The position numbers and the translations under genes were made by a program. From Methylotenera versatilis 301 (lineage in GTDB: Bacteria; Pseudomonadota; Gammaproteobacteria; Burkholderiales; Methylophilaceae): a DNA stretch of 64,000 bases. Numbering within the stretch: position 1 is the first letter of the stretch; the number at the start of each line of letters is the position of its first letter. The stretch lies in NCBI RefSeq assembly GCF_000093025.1, contig NC_014207.1, forward strand, positions 682,001 through 746,000, in the 5' to 3' direction. Below, piece after piece: positions 36,301 through 50,321 of this stretch. The notes under the pieces are model-generated. The model made no database searches. It worked only from the letters and a program-made list of their open reading frames with translations, and was not told the DNA's origin.

Positions 36301-38727
36301 GTGATTTTAGCTGCACTAATGTTTGTTTTTGGTGCTTGGAATGTGCAGCAATTAGCGCAACTCCCAAGTGTGACTTGGCTGACTTGCGCTTTTTTTATTG
36401 TTGTTGCTATTTCAGTCGCTTATTCGCGCTTTTTACCTGATTATCTTAGTCCCAATTATCTTAGCTCCAAGGTTTTAAAGCGAACTTTATTGTGCATAGC
36501 TGCCTTTTTATTAGGCGTTTGCTGGGCGAGTGGTTTTGCTTATTGGCGCATGAACGATGAATTGCCACATGTTTGGGAGCAAAAAGACATCGCCATTGAG
36601 GGAGTGGTGGCGAGCATGCCAGAAGCCACAGAACGTGGTGAACGCTTTAAATTCGATGTAGAGAAGATACTTACAACGGGCGCAATCGTTCCCAAACATA
36701 TCAGCTTGAATCAATACCGCGCGTATTCGCATGGCGGTAATCGTGATAGTAATAAAGACGCTGTAGATGATGCAGCAGAATTAAATCAATTTCATGCAGG
36801 TGAGCGTTGGTCGCTAGTGGTGCGTTTAAAGCGACCACATGGTACGGTGAATCCGCATGGTTTTGATTTCGAATCTTGGGCGTTAGCGGAAAATATACGT
36901 GCTACAGGCAGCATAAAAAGCAAAGCAGGTCTCAAAAAAATAGACGACTTCGTTTGGCGGTCTAGCTATGTCGTTGAGCAATTTCGTGAACAAGTGCAAA
37001 AGCGGATCACAAAGGTGCTGGCTGGCAAGCCATATAGCGGCGTTATTCAAGCGCTGGTGATGGGCGATGATAGTCAAATTAGTGTGGAAGATTGGCAAGT
37101 GTTTTTGCGCACAGGCACCTCGCATTTAATGTCGATTTCGGGCCTTCATATTACGATGCTAGCTGGCTTGGCGTTTGGTTTCGTGAGTTTTTTCTGGCGG
37201 CGAAGTCACCAATTAGTGATGAAATTGCCCACACGTAAAGCTGCTACGTTTGCTGGCGTAGTTGTCGCTTTAACATACTCGTTGATAGCAGGTTTCTCTG
37301 TGCCATCGCAACGTACTTTTTATATGCTTTTGGTCTTTTCTGTTGCATTGTGGTCAGGTCGGCAATTAGTTATTTCACAAGTCTTGGCAATTGCGTTGTT
37401 GATTGTGGTTTTGCTCGATCCTTGGGCGGTGAGTTCGCCAGGCTTTTGGTTGTCGTTTGGCGCTGTCGCGATGTTGGCTTATGCGCTGGGTGGGCGTGTC
37501 GGTCAAGCTCATTGGTTTCAAGCGGCGCTAAAAACGCAATATGCTGTCACCATCGGCATGTTGCCACTATTATTAGTATTGTTTGGGCAAGCTTCAGTCA
37601 TTTCTCCCATTGCCAATGCCTTTGCGATTCCGTTGATTAGTTTCGTAGTCACACCATTGGCATTGCTGGGAAGCTTTTTGCCTATCGATACGCCGTTAAA
37701 TTTATCATACGAAGCTTTAGAAGTTGGTATGCTGGCACTTAAATGGCTTAATCAATTACCGGCGGCCATTTGGCAACAACACGAACCAGCTGCATGGACA
37801 TTGATCCCAGCCATGCTGGGCGTGCTTTGGTTATTATTGCCGCGTGGCTTTCCTATGCGTTGGATGGGTTTGCTAGGCTTTCTGCCAATTTTGCTGCTTG
37901 TGCCGACGCGACCTGCATTGGGCGATATGAAAGTAACCGTGTTAGACGTAGGGCAGGGTTTAAGTGTGGTCGTGCAGACCGCTAAACACAACATGGTTTA
38001 CGATTCTGGCCCTAAGTATAATGAACAAAGTGACGCAGGCAGCCGAATAGTCGTGCCATTTTTGCATGGTGAAGGCATCAAGAAAGTGGATGGTTTTGTT
38101 GTTAGCCATAATGACATTGATCATAGTGGTGGCATGGCGTCTGTCTTAGCGTTGATGACTGTTACGTGGCTCGATAGCTCATTGCCAGAAGATGCGGATA
38201 TTCCAGCTACGCAAAGAAAAATGCGTTGTTTTGCAGGTCAACACTGGGTTTGGGATGACGTGCAGTTTGAAATGCTGCATCCGCGTGCTGAAAGCTACGA
38301 TGATGCAAATATCAAAGATAACGACCGAAGCTGCGTATTAAAAGTGACTAGCCAAGCTGGCAGTGTGTTGCTGACAGGTGATATTGAAAAGCTTGATGAA
38401 CTTGAGTTGATTAATTTAGAAGCCGATCAATTAAAAAGTGACGTGATAGTCGTGCCGCATCATGGTAGCAAAACCTCGTCAACGCCTGATTTTATTGAAG
38501 CAGTGGCACCTCGAGTCAGTATTTTTACTAATGGCTATTTGAATCGCTTTGGTCACCCTAAGCCTGTCGTATTTGAGCGCTATCGAGCAACGCAAAGTCT
38601 GTTGTATCGATCTGATTACAATGGTGCGATTGAAATGAATTTTGTGAGTAAGCGTAATATTCAAATTGTAAGTTGGCGAAATCAATATAAACGCTACTGG
38701 CAGGATAGTTTTGAGCCTCTTAATTAA
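36301..38727 (+). CDS. comEC: DNA uptake channel protein ComEC/Rec2
   Basis: 808 residues, GTG start 12 nt after lolD. N-terminal membrane helices and OB-like DUF4131 region, the Competence domain with about ten helices (MSISGLHITMLAGLAFGF; PSQRTFYMLL), then a C-terminal metallo-beta-lactamase-like domain with SHNDIDHSGG and VPHHGSKTSST. It forms the inner-membrane pore through which one strand enters during transformation. With pilin, PilT and PilU in the same window, natural competence is plausible. Confidence 0.95.
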   Translation: MILAALMFVFGAWNVQQLAQLPSVTWLTCAFFIVVAISVAYSRFLPDYLSPNYLSSKVLKRTLLCIAAFLLGVCWASGFAYWRMNDELPHVWEQKDIAIEGVVASMPEATERGERFKFDVEKILTTGAIVPKHISLNQYRAYSHGGNRDSNKDAVDDAAELNQFHAGERWSLVVRLKRPHGTVNPHGFDFESWALAENIRATGSIKSKAGLKKIDDFVWRSSYVVEQFREQVQKRITKVLAGKPYSGVIQALVMGDDSQISVEDWQVFLRTGTSHLMSISGLHITMLAGLAFGFVSFFWRRSHQLVMKLPTRKAATFAGVVVALTYSLIAGFSVPSQRTFYMLLVFSVALWSGRQLVISQVLAIALLIVVLLDPWAVSSPGFWLSFGAVAMLAYALGGRVGQAHWFQAALKTQYAVTIGMLPLLLVLFGQASVISPIANAFAIPLISFVVTPLALLGSFLPIDTPLNLSYEALEVGMLALKWLNQLPAAIWQQHEPAAWTLIPAMLGVLWLLLPRGFPMRWMGLLGFLPILLLVPTRPALGDMKVTVLDVGQGLSVVVQTAKHNMVYDSGPKYNEQSDAGSRIVVPFLHGEGIKKVDGFVVSHNDIDHSGGMASVLALMTVTWLDSSLPEDADIPATQRKMRCFAGQHWVWDDVQFEMLHPRAESYDDANIKDNDRSCVLKVTSQAGSVLLTGDIEKLDELELINLEADQLKSDVIVVPHHGSKTSSTPDFIEAVAPRVSIFTNGYLNRFGHPKPVVFERYRATQSLLYRSDYNGAIEMNFVSKRNIQIVSWRNQYKRYWQDSFEPLN

Positions 38728-38886
38728 AATCAACAATTAAATTCTAGTGACATGTAAAGTTTGTAAAGCAATGCACTAGAAGCTTGCCCAAATGCGGGCG
38801 ACAAGCTAAAGTATCGGGGATTAGTTTCAGCAAGTTTTTTTACAAACAATTCATCACGATTAATATCCAATTTTAGGAGTTGCACT

Positions 38887-39492
38887 GTGTGGCAAATTAT
38901 TTTAGCAGCGGGTTGGCCAATTTGGCCGCTAATCATAGCGTCAGTGGTAGCCTTGGCAATTATTGGCGAGCGTGCTTTTGCATTGCGTGAGAGCACAGTA
39001 GCACCGCCGAACCTGTTGCCAGAAGTGCAGGCATGGCTTAACAAAGGCGGTGTGACCAAAGAAACAATCAGTCGCTTAGAGCAACACTCACTATTAGGGC
39101 AGGTATTTGCTAGTGCGTTATCTAATGCAAAAAACTCACGTGAAATCACTAAAGAAGCCATTGAAGAAACAGGTCGTGCGGTTGCGCATAGTTTAGAAAA
39201 ATATCTCTCGACTTTAGGTACTATCGCAACTGTTGCACCATTGTTAGGGCTTCTGGGTACCGTGATTGGTATGGTTGAGTTGTTTGGTGCGTTTACTAGT
39301 ACGGGTCATGATATTGCTCAATTTGCACGTGGTATTTCTGTCGCTTTATATAACACTGCGGCTGGTATTGTAGTAGCTGTGCCAGCGATGATTGCTTACC
39401 GTTATTTCCGATCAAAAGTAGACGACTTGTTGGTAGGTATGGAGCAACAAGCGATTAAGCTGGTTGAAATTATTCACGGTGAACGCAAATAA
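38887..39492 (+). CDS. exbB: Biopolymer transport protein ExbB (MotA/TolQ/ExbB family)
   Basis: 201 residues, GTG start with TAGGAG upstream. Three membrane helices (about 10-30, 110-130 and 150-170) with the conserved TLGTIATVAPLLGLLGTVIGMVELF core. It forms the pentameric proton channel that, with ExbD, energises TonB-dependent outer-membrane transport. Placement before exbD and the lipid A genes is usual for this family, even though no tonB gene is nearby. Confidence 0.93.
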   Translation: MWQIILAAGWPIWPLIIASVVALAIIGERAFALRESTVAPPNLLPEVQAWLNKGGVTKETISRLEQHSLLGQVFASALSNAKNSREITKEAIEETGRAVAHSLEKYLSTLGTIATVAPLLGLLGTVIGMVELFGAFTSTGHDIAQFARGISVALYNTAAGIVVAVPAMIAYRYFRSKVDDLLVGMEQQAIKLVEIIHGERK

Positions 39493-39610
39493 TTCGTGTT
39501 ACATCATATTGATACAGTCTTGCTTTTACTTGCCGTACTTACTGTACTGACTTTGTAAAAGCGACTTGTTTTAATGTGATTTGAAACGAATTTAGTTAAA
39601 GGAATACAAC

Positions 39611-40036
39611 ATGAATTTTCAACGTGGAAAGCGCCATGAAGAGCTAGAGATGAATCTCGTGCCTTTAATCGACGTATTGCTAGTGATCATTATTTTCTTG
39701 GTCGTCAGTGCAACGTTCTCGCGCACCAGTGAATTACAAATTAACCTGCCAACGGCTGAAGCTAATGCACCGCAAGAAAAACCATTGACGATTGAAGTGG
39801 GTGTAGATGCAACAGGCAAATATATTGTGAATGGCAAAGGTTTAGCTAATTCATCAGTAGAGGGGATTAGTGCAGCTCTCCAAGCCGCAGTGAATGGCAG
39901 TAAAGAAGAGCCGACTATTATCATCAATGCTGATGCTAAAGGCGCTTTCCAATTCGTGATCGATGTAATGGAAGCTTCACGCACAGCGGGTTACACGCAC
40001 ATTACGTTCGCGACGCAATCAAAAGCAGGCGCTTGA
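39611..40036 (+). CDS. exbD: Biopolymer transport protein ExbD
   Basis: 141 residues. One N-terminal helix containing the essential aspartate (NLVPLIDVLLVIIIFLVV, about residues 17-34) and a periplasmic domain (about 45-141). Partner of ExbB in the proton-driven motor complex. The N-terminus MNFQRGKRHEELEMNLVPLIDV is typical. It follows exbB by 118 nt. Confidence 0.95.
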   Translation: MNFQRGKRHEELEMNLVPLIDVLLVIIIFLVVSATFSRTSELQINLPTAEANAPQEKPLTIEVGVDATGKYIVNGKGLANSSVEGISAALQAAVNGSKEEPTIIINADAKGAFQFVIDVMEASRTAGYTHITFATQSKAGA

Positions 40037-40084
40037 TTTTCTATTTGTCACATTCATTTTTTGATTTTCAACGTTGACGGTAAA

Positions 40085-41851
40085 ATGTCGAAAACTACCG
40101 TTAAAGAAGCAATGCAAAAGCTAAATACATCCGGCACACCCAATTCAAAAGTATTATATTTACGTCTATTTAGATATGCATGGAAATATAAAACAGTCTT
40201 TTTGATTGGCGTGCTTGCCTTGGTCTTTTTGTCAGCCAGCAATACTCTCTTTTTGGCAACCATCAAACAAGTAACTGATGAAGGCTTCGTGAAACAAAGC
40301 CCTGACATGGTCAGGTATCTGCCTTTCATGCTATTTGGGTTATTGGCATTCCGTGCATTTTCTGGATTTCTCTCAGGTTTTTCTATGCGCTGGGTTGCGC
40401 GACGCATCGTTGGCGACTTGCGGATAGATATTTTCCGCCAACTGATGCGACTGCCGATTAGCTATTTTGACGAGCAATCTGCGGCGATTTTGATTTCCAA
40501 AATTACCTATGATGTAGAGCAGATGGCGAATGCTGCTACAAAATCCTCGCTAACATTAGTGCGTGATTCTTTAACTACGGTTGGCATCGTTGGCTATATG
40601 ATTTATTTGGACTGGCGATTGACAATGATTTTTGTCTTAATCGCCCCTATCATGGCGTTCTATCTAAAAACAATGACCCCTCAGTTGCGCAATGCAGGTA
40701 AAGAAGTGCAGTCATCCATTGGTGAGATGACTAAAGTGGCGGAAGAAGCCGTTTCTGGACAGCGTATTGTTAAGATTTTCGGTGCGCAAGCCTATGAAAA
40801 TGAGCGCTTTGCAAAAGTGGTCAATAAAAATCGTCATATGCAAATCCGCTTGGCGCGACTCTCTAGTTTGAATAGTATGGTGGTAGAGTTACTTGCCGCC
40901 GTTTCATTAGGCTTAGTGGTTTACTACGCTGTTGGTCGTTTTAGTGCGGGAGAATTTGCCGCATTTGTCGGCGCATTGTTGATGCTAATTGCGCCAATTA
41001 AGAATCTTACGGCGATGAACGAAGATGTTCAGGTAGCGCTTGCTGCTGCGCAAAGCGTATTCGGGGTGATTGATATTAAACCAGAGCTAGATGAAGGCAA
41101 TCAAGCCTTTAGCCGCAGCAAAGGTGAGATTGAATTTAAGCATGTGAACCTTACTTACAATAACGCCAAGCGTCCTGCGCTGAAAGACGTCAGTTTTAAT
41201 ATAAAATCGGGTGAGAAATTGGCTTTAGTAGGGCGATCTGGCGGTGGCAAAACCACGTTAGTTAACCTGCTGCCAAGATTCTATGAGCTTCAACAAGGGC
41301 AAGTATTGTTGGATGGTGTTGATATGCGCTCCTTGTCGCTTGCAGATTTGCGCCAGCAGTTTTCATTGGTCAGCCAAGATGTAATTTTGTTTAATGACAC
41401 GGTGTTTAACAACATCGCTTATGGCGTATTGCGCAACGCAAGTGAGGCAGATGTTATTAACGCTGCAAAGGCAGCATTTGCTTGGGATTTTATTCAGCAA
41501 TTACCCAAAGGTTTGCAAAATGAGATTGGGGATAGAGGCGTGCGTTTGTCAGGAGGTCAGCGACAACGTATTGCCATCGCCCGTGCGATTCTAAAGGATG
41601 CACCGATATTATTGTTAGATGAAGCTACTTCTGCTTTGGATACTGAATCTGAGCAGCACGTTCAAGCCGCGTTGGACACTTTGATGCAAAATCGCACAAG
41701 TATTGTCATCGCACACCGATTGAGCACCATTGAAAACGCAGATCGCATTATGGTCATGGAGCAAGGTGAAATCGTAGAAAGTGGCACGCATGCTGACTTG
41801 ATGGCGCTAGGTGGTCATTATGCAAAACTGTATCAAAAGCAATTCAATTAA
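40085..41851 (+). CDS. msbA: Lipid A export ATP-binding/permease protein MsbA
   Basis: 588 residues from the ATG at 40085; a TTG 24 nt upstream is also in frame. Six-helix ABC exporter domain (about 20-320) fused to an ATPase: Walker A GRSGGGKTT, signature LSGGQRQR, Walker B ILLLDEATSALD, H-loop IVIAHRLST. It flips lipid A-core across the inner membrane. Its position just ahead of lpxK, as in many proteobacteria, supports MsbA over other exporters. Confidence 0.94.
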   Translation: MSKTTVKEAMQKLNTSGTPNSKVLYLRLFRYAWKYKTVFLIGVLALVFLSASNTLFLATIKQVTDEGFVKQSPDMVRYLPFMLFGLLAFRAFSGFLSGFSMRWVARRIVGDLRIDIFRQLMRLPISYFDEQSAAILISKITYDVEQMANAATKSSLTLVRDSLTTVGIVGYMIYLDWRLTMIFVLIAPIMAFYLKTMTPQLRNAGKEVQSSIGEMTKVAEEAVSGQRIVKIFGAQAYENERFAKVVNKNRHMQIRLARLSSLNSMVVELLAAVSLGLVVYYAVGRFSAGEFAAFVGALLMLIAPIKNLTAMNEDVQVALAAAQSVFGVIDIKPELDEGNQAFSRSKGEIEFKHVNLTYNNAKRPALKDVSFNIKSGEKLALVGRSGGGKTTLVNLLPRFYELQQGQVLLDGVDMRSLSLADLRQQFSLVSQDVILFNDTVFNNIAYGVLRNASEADVINAAKAAFAWDFIQQLPKGLQNEIGDRGVRLSGGQRQRIAIARAILKDAPILLLDEATSALDTESEQHVQAALDTLMQNRTSIVIAHRLSTIENADRIMVMEQGEIVESGTHADLMALGGHYAKLYQKQFN

Positions 41852-41875
41852 CCACCTAATTATCCGCTTGAGCAG

Positions 41876-42895
41876 ATGAATAATTGGTTCCAAAAACAGT
41901 GGTCTTCATACAGTTTATGGCATATTTTACTCATTCCACTTTCTTGGGTTTTTCTTGTCATTATCTCTGTTAGAAGGACCTTATATAATCTCGGTTGGTT
42001 AAAAAGCACTGGCTTAAGCATACCTGTGATTGTCGTTGGTAATATTACTGTGGGTGGAACAGGTAAGACGCCACTTGTTATTTGGCTGGCAGAACAGTTG
42101 CAGCTTGCAGGTTTTAAGCCTGGAATCATAAGTAGAGGTTATGGCGGGAGCTCAAATCTAGCAACAGCTGTATTTGCAAATAGTCATCCTCAATTAGTAG
42201 GGGATGAGCCCGTGTTAATTGCCAGGCGAACGGCTTGCCCTATGTTCGTTGGAACTGATCGAGTAGCTGCTGGACAAGCTTTATTGCAAGCGAATCCAGA
42301 ATGTAATGTGATTATTAGTGACGACGGCTTACAGCATTATGCCTTACAGCGCGATATTGAGATTGCCTTGGTTAATTCAAATGGTCAGTTTGGCGATCAA
42401 TTTTTATTACCAGCGGGACCACTCCGAGAAAAGTTCTCAAGGTTACAATCTGTAGATGCAATTGTAGATAGTGGTAACGGCGCAGCTCTTACTGTTGCTT
42501 TTAAAGAAGCTCGGCAAGCGCCGATATTTAATATGACGTTACATGGCGAATGCTTTGAATCTGTGAATGGTTCAGAAACCAAACAGCCCGCTAGCTACTT
42601 TACTAATAAAAAATTAGTGGCGATTGCAGGCATAGGAAATCCCGAGCGGTTTTTTAATCAATTGTCTGGTTTAGGTCTACAATTTGAGCGTAAGGCATTT
42701 GCCGATCATCATGCGTTTACAAAGCAAGACTTAATGCAGTTTTCAGGTAAAACTATTCTAATGACAGAAAAAGATGCCGTAAAATGTGCAACATTCACTA
42801 CGAGTGATGCATGGTGTTTGCCTGTTGCAGCCACTATAAGTGCTCCAAGTCAAACATCTCTTATTACACTTATTTTGCAAAAATTGAGAACTTAA
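41876..42895 (+). CDS. lpxK: Tetraacyldisaccharide 4'-kinase
   Basis: 339 residues. Phosphorylates the 4' position of the lipid A disaccharide. N-terminal membrane anchor, P-loop [57 protein letters not shown], and [12 protein letters not shown]. The stop overlaps the next start in TAATG. Between msbA and trm112-kdsB. Confidence 0.96.
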   Translation: MNNWFQKQWSSYSLWHILLIPLSWVFLVIISVRRTLYNLGWLKSTGLSIPVIVVGNITVGGTGKTPLVIWLAEQLQLAGFKPGIISRGYGGSSNLATAVFANSHPQLVGDEPVLIARRTACPMFVGTDRVAAGQALLQANPECNVIISDDGLQHYALQRDIEIALVNSNGQFGDQFLLPAGPLREKFSRLQSVDAIVDSGNGAALTVAFKEARQAPIFNMTLHGECFESVNGSETKQPASYFTNKKLVAIAGIGNPERFFNQLSGLGLQFERKAFADHHAFTKQDLMQFSGKTILMTEKDAVKCATFTTSDAWCLPVAATISAPSQTSLITLILQKLRT

Positions 42896-43077
42896 TGATG
42901 GATACAAAACTACTACAAATTTTAGTTTGCCCTGTAACTAAAGGTCCGCTTATCTTTAATAAAACAACGAATGAGTTAATTTCCAAGTCTGCCGGTTTGG
43001 CGTACCCAGTTAAAGACGGTATTCCCGTGATGTTGGAAGAAGAAGCGCGTAAGTTAACAGATGAGGAAATCGCCTAG
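42895..43077 (+). CDS. Trm112 family protein (YcaR-like)
   Basis: 60 residues, starting at the ATG that overlaps the lpxK stop (TAATG); a longer upstream frame lies wholly within lpxK. Zinc-ribbon-like fold with only the first cysteine motif ([14 protein letters not shown]) and [15 protein letters not shown]. It is kept between lpxK and kdsB in many proteobacteria. Eukaryotic Trm112 activates methyltransferases; the bacterial role is unclear. Confidence 0.93.
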   Translation: MMDTKLLQILVCPVTKGPLIFNKTTNELISKSAGLAYPVKDGIPVMLEEEARKLTDEEIA

Positions 43078-43846
43078 TTTGAAATCTCAAGCACTAGAGT
43101 TCTATGTGGTGATTCCTGCGCGCTATGCTAGCACTAGGCTGCCTGGTAAGCCGTTGCTAGATATTGCGGGCAAACCTATGGTAGTGTGGGTTGCGGAACG
43201 TGCAAAAAGTAGCGGCGCTAAAGAAATTGTCGTTGCAACTGATGATTTGCGTATCGTTGATGAGGTCAATCAATATGGTCACCAAGTCATGATGACGCGA
43301 GCCGATCATGTGAGTGGCACTGATAGAATCGCAGAAGTGGCATTGGCGCAGCAATGGTCTGATGACGCTATTATTGTTAATGTGCAAGGTGACGAACCTT
43401 TGATAGAAGCTTCTTTGATTGTTGAGGTCGCTAATACTTTAAGCAATCATCCGGAGTCAGTCATGGCAACCGCATGTCACGCAATACATAGCAAAGCCGA
43501 CTTCTTAAATCCTAATATCGTTAAGGTGGTTTTAGATGCGCAAAGTAATGCACTATATTTCAGCAGGGCGCCAATTCCATACCCTAGAGATGCTTTCGCG
43601 ACCAATTCAGACCTGCCCGACAATATGCCTGTCTATAGACATATTGGGATCTATGCTTATCGCGCAAAATTTCTTAAGCAGTATGCAACAATTCAACCAA
43701 GCGCACTTGAGCAGATAGAATCGTTAGAGCAGCTTCGTGTACTACATCATGGGTATAAAATTTCAGTATCAATTTCTCAAAATGCCCCCGCAGCTGGCGT
43801 AGATACACAAGAAGACCTAGATTATGTTCGTAGCGTAATGCGCTAA
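43061..43846 (+). CDS. kdsB: 3-deoxy-manno-octulosonate cytidylyltransferase
   Basis: 261 residues from ATG 43061, overlapping trm112 by 17 nt; a TTG at 43079 would give a protein starting closer to family N-termini and cannot be excluded. Makes CMP-Kdo for the lipopolysaccharide inner core. Motifs [75 protein letters not shown] and [15 protein letters not shown] are all present. Confidence 0.95.
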   Translation: MRKSPSLKSQALEFYVVIPARYASTRLPGKPLLDIAGKPMVVWVAERAKSSGAKEIVVATDDLRIVDEVNQYGHQVMMTRADHVSGTDRIAEVALAQQWSDDAIIVNVQGDEPLIEASLIVEVANTLSNHPESVMATACHAIHSKADFLNPNIVKVVLDAQSNALYFSRAPIPYPRDAFATNSDLPDNMPVYRHIGIYAYRAKFLKQYATIQPSALEQIESLEQLRVLHHGYKISVSISQNAPAAGVDTQEDLDYVRSVMR

Positions 43847-43925
43847 CAGGCTAGCTTGCGCCAAGATTAAAATCCATTCCCGCTCCAAGAAACTCATAAT
43901 TACGCAAATAAAACTGCGAATGTTC

Positions 43926-43954
43926 TTGCAGTAAATAGCTAGGTTTGCTATAGT
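43926..43954 (+). promoter_or_regulatory. Sigma-70 promoter of the initiator tRNA gene
   Basis: TTGCAG, a 17-nt spacer and TATAGT lie 34 nt upstream of the tRNA. It is well placed and strong enough for a stable RNA. Confidence 0.7.
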
Positions 43955-43987
43955 CTCACCTCTCGACGACAAGTACGTCGAATCGGA

Positions 43988-44064
43988 CGCGGGATGGAGC
44001 AGTCTGGCAGCTCGTCGGGCTCATAACCCGAAGGTCACAGGTTCAAATCCTGTTCCCGCAACCA
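43988..44064 (+). tRNA. tRNA-fMet (CAT), initiator
   Basis: 77 nt with encoded CCA. The CAT anticodon lies in a loop flanked by three G-C pairs (GGGCTCATAACCC), and the acceptor begins C1 opposite A72 (CGCGGG ... CCCGCA), the unpaired end typical of initiators. It precedes the rrn P1 promoter by about 60 nt. Confidence 0.95.
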
Positions 44065-44124
44065 AAGATTTAAAGTGTGTCAAAATACCGTCAATAATAA
44101 ATAAGAAACATTTCAAATTTATGA

Positions 44125-44152
44125 TTGACGCGGCTCAAAAGCTCTGTATAAT
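44125..44152 (+). promoter_or_regulatory. rrn P1-type promoter
   Basis: TTGACG, a 16-nt spacer and a perfect TATAAT are followed by a GC-rich discriminator (GCGCACC), the arrangement of stringently controlled rRNA promoters. An AT-rich stretch upstream could serve as an UP element. Confidence 0.85.
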
Positions 44153-44212
44153 GCGCACCTCGTTAACGCAAAGCGTTGACGAGAAGTTGAAAAGAAAACA
44201 TATTTTCGACAC

Positions 44213-44226
44213 AGCTCTTTAACAAT
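44213..44226 (+). promoter_or_regulatory. rrn leader boxA antitermination site
   Basis: GCTCTTTAACAATT matches the boxA consensus TGCTCTTTAACA bound by NusB-S10. It lies about 60 nt after P1. A second copy precedes 23S. Confidence 0.85.
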
Positions 44227-44518
44227 TTAACAACTGATAAGTGTGGGTGCTTGTGGTTTTGGACAAGCCTACTTAGACGCAATTTACTTATTCCTGTAGA
44301 CGTTAAACTCTGCTTGAATTTAACTGGATTGTTTGGTTTAAGTACGGCCTCAGAAAAACAAGTGCTTACACTTAAATTTATGACAAATATGTAACGGTTC
44401 TTAGTAATAAGAATCACACAGACCTTGAAATGAATTTGAGTCACTTACCTTTCATTAGGTAAGTAAAGCAAAAGCGAAATAACCACCTCGCAAGAGGAAA
44501 AAGTAATAGTCATACATT

Positions 44519-46059
<1,541 letters not shown>

Positions 46060-46136
46060 GAGAACATCCATTGCTGCAAGCATTCACACTTATCAGTTGT
46101 TAGACCAAAGCAACATCAAAAAAGATTTGACTATAA

Positions 46137-46213
46137 GGGTCTGTAGCTCAGTTGGTTAGAGCACCGTCTTGATAAGGCGGGGGTCGATGGTTCGAGTCCA
46201 TCCAGACCCACCA
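46137..46213 (+). tRNA. tRNA-Ile (GAT)
   Basis: 77 nt with encoded CCA, anticodon GAT, in the 16S-23S spacer. Acceptor GGGTCTG pairs with CAGACCC. Confidence 0.96.
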
Positions 46214-46243
46214 GATTCCATAGTAAGCACCTGTTAGACAAAT

Positions 46244-46319
46244 GGGGGATTAGCTCAGCTGGGAGAGCACCTGCTTTGCAAGCAGGGGGTCGTCGGTTCG
46301 ATCCCGACATTCTCCACCA
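46244..46319 (+). tRNA. tRNA-Ala (TGC)
   Basis: 76 nt with encoded CCA, anticodon TGC, 30 nt after tRNA-Ile. The acceptor stem GGGGGAT/ATTCTCC includes two G-U pairs. Confidence 0.95.
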
Positions 46320-46739
46320 GTAACTGTAATAAAAACCTGACAAGAAATCACTTTGATGTTGTAGCGATAGAAAAGAAAGAAATTAGAAGTAAATGTTCTG
46401 CATGAATATTTACTTCTAGTTTTTAACTAGACTGTTCTTTAACAAAATGGAAGAAGTAAAGTGAGCACATATCTTTGTGATGAGGATGTGTGTTCAAAAT
46501 GGGTAGTAATTGATTGCAAAATCGAAACATTTTGCTTTGTTTAGTTCCGGTTAGATAGTGTAGTGAATGTTAGCAATAACGTTTACACACGAAATAACCT
46601 AGAAATAAATGAAACAAACCATCTCAATCTGTACAACCTTGCAGATTGAGAGAAAGTTGCTTTAGAAACACCTGTAGCTGACGTTCTCATGCGTCACGAG
46701 ATCTGAATATTTAAAAGGGTTCAGGTTTTAAAGTTATAG
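46320..46739 (+). other. tRNA-Ala to 23S spacer with boxA at 46433-46446
   Basis: 420 bases without a gene. It holds the second boxA (TGTTCTTTAACAAA), which renews antitermination before 23S, and the 5' strand of the 23S processing stem. Confidence 0.75.
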
Positions 46740-49632
<2,893 letters not shown>

Positions 49633-49914
49633 CTATAACCTTAAAACTTGAACCTGATTTGATTAAATTCAAGTCAATACAAGATTAACAGGTGTTTTTA
49701 ATAGTGACTTGATATGTAAGACAATGTAATCAATGATTACACATTAAACTTTACTTCTTCTGTTTGTTAAAAACTGCATCAAAGCTGTCTAGAAATAGAC
49801 TGAATGATGAAGTTAAGACGCTAATTCTATGAAAATAGGATTGAGCGCACAGCATTTCTGCTTGTGATAGGCAATTGGGTGAAAACTCAACAGCGCACAA
49901 GAGTTACCAGTTAT

Positions 49915-50030
49915 GCTTGGCGGCCATAGCGGTTTGGACCCACCCCTTCCCATCTCGAACAGGGCCGTGAAACGAACCAGCGCCAATGATAGTATGCTTT
50001 TTGCATGCGAAAGTAGGTCACTGCCAAGCT
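49915..50030 (+). rRNA. rrf: 5S ribosomal RNA
   Basis: About 115 nt. The GCTTGGCGGC 5' end pairs with CTGCCAAGC at the 3' end; CCCATCTCGAACAG is the loop A/helix III region. It follows 23S after a 282-nt spacer in which I see nothing else. Ends estimated. Confidence 0.95.
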
Positions 50031-50064
50031 ATTTATTTAGACTACTCAACAGTAGTCACGCATC

Positions 50065-50086
50065 AGCCCTCGTAAGAGGGCTTTTT
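50065..50086 (+). terminator. rrn operon terminator
   Basis: AGCCCTC-GTAA-GAGGGCT followed by TTTT, 35 nt past 5S. Confidence 0.9.
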
Positions 50087-50161
50087 GCTTTGTGGAGCTT
50101 CAATCAATTCATCAATCTTAATTGCCGCTTCGATATTAATCTAACCCGACTTTATTCAAGC

Positions 50162-50189
50162 AAAAATAAAGCCCTCGCAGGGAGGGCTT
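50162..50189 (-). terminator. Terminator facing the rrn operon
   Basis: On the minus strand AAGCCCTC and GAGGGCTT form an 8-bp stem around CCTGC, followed by TATTTTTG. It ends transcripts from the Crp-like gene and the short frame behind it, before they enter 5S antisense. Confidence 0.8.
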
Positions 50190-50214
50190 GGGGGATTGTG
50201 TGAGCTGGCTATAG

Positions 50215-50301
50215 TTAGTTCGGAGTCAGCTTAATATGGCTGCCATCGTCTAAGAATACACGTACGTTTCTTTCAGTGTTGTACACCGTTAGTGATGGCA
50301 A
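50215..50301 (-). CDS. Possible 28-residue small protein or gene remnant
   Basis: An open frame from a TTG at 50301 to TAA at 50215 reads LPSLTVYNTERNVRVFLDDG then SHIKLTPN. Composition is that of a folded, polar protein segment rather than random sequence. It lies 20 nt after the Crp-like gene and 26 nt before a terminator. The frame stays open upstream into the end of the Crp-like gene with no good ATG and no clear ribosome site, so it may be a small protein translated by coupling, or the remains of a longer gene. Confidence 0.35.
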   Translation of the reverse strand: MPSLTVYNTERNVRVFLDDGSHIKLTPN

Positions 50302-50321
50302 ACTCAGTGGCAGGTTTAATA

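Larger units (their letters stand above)
44065..44518 (+). other. rRNA leader region
   Basis: 454 bases without a gene: the P1 promoter, a hairpin CGTTAACGC/GCGTTGACG just after it, boxA, and the 5' arm of the 16S processing stem. Open frames here look like chance. Confidence 0.75.
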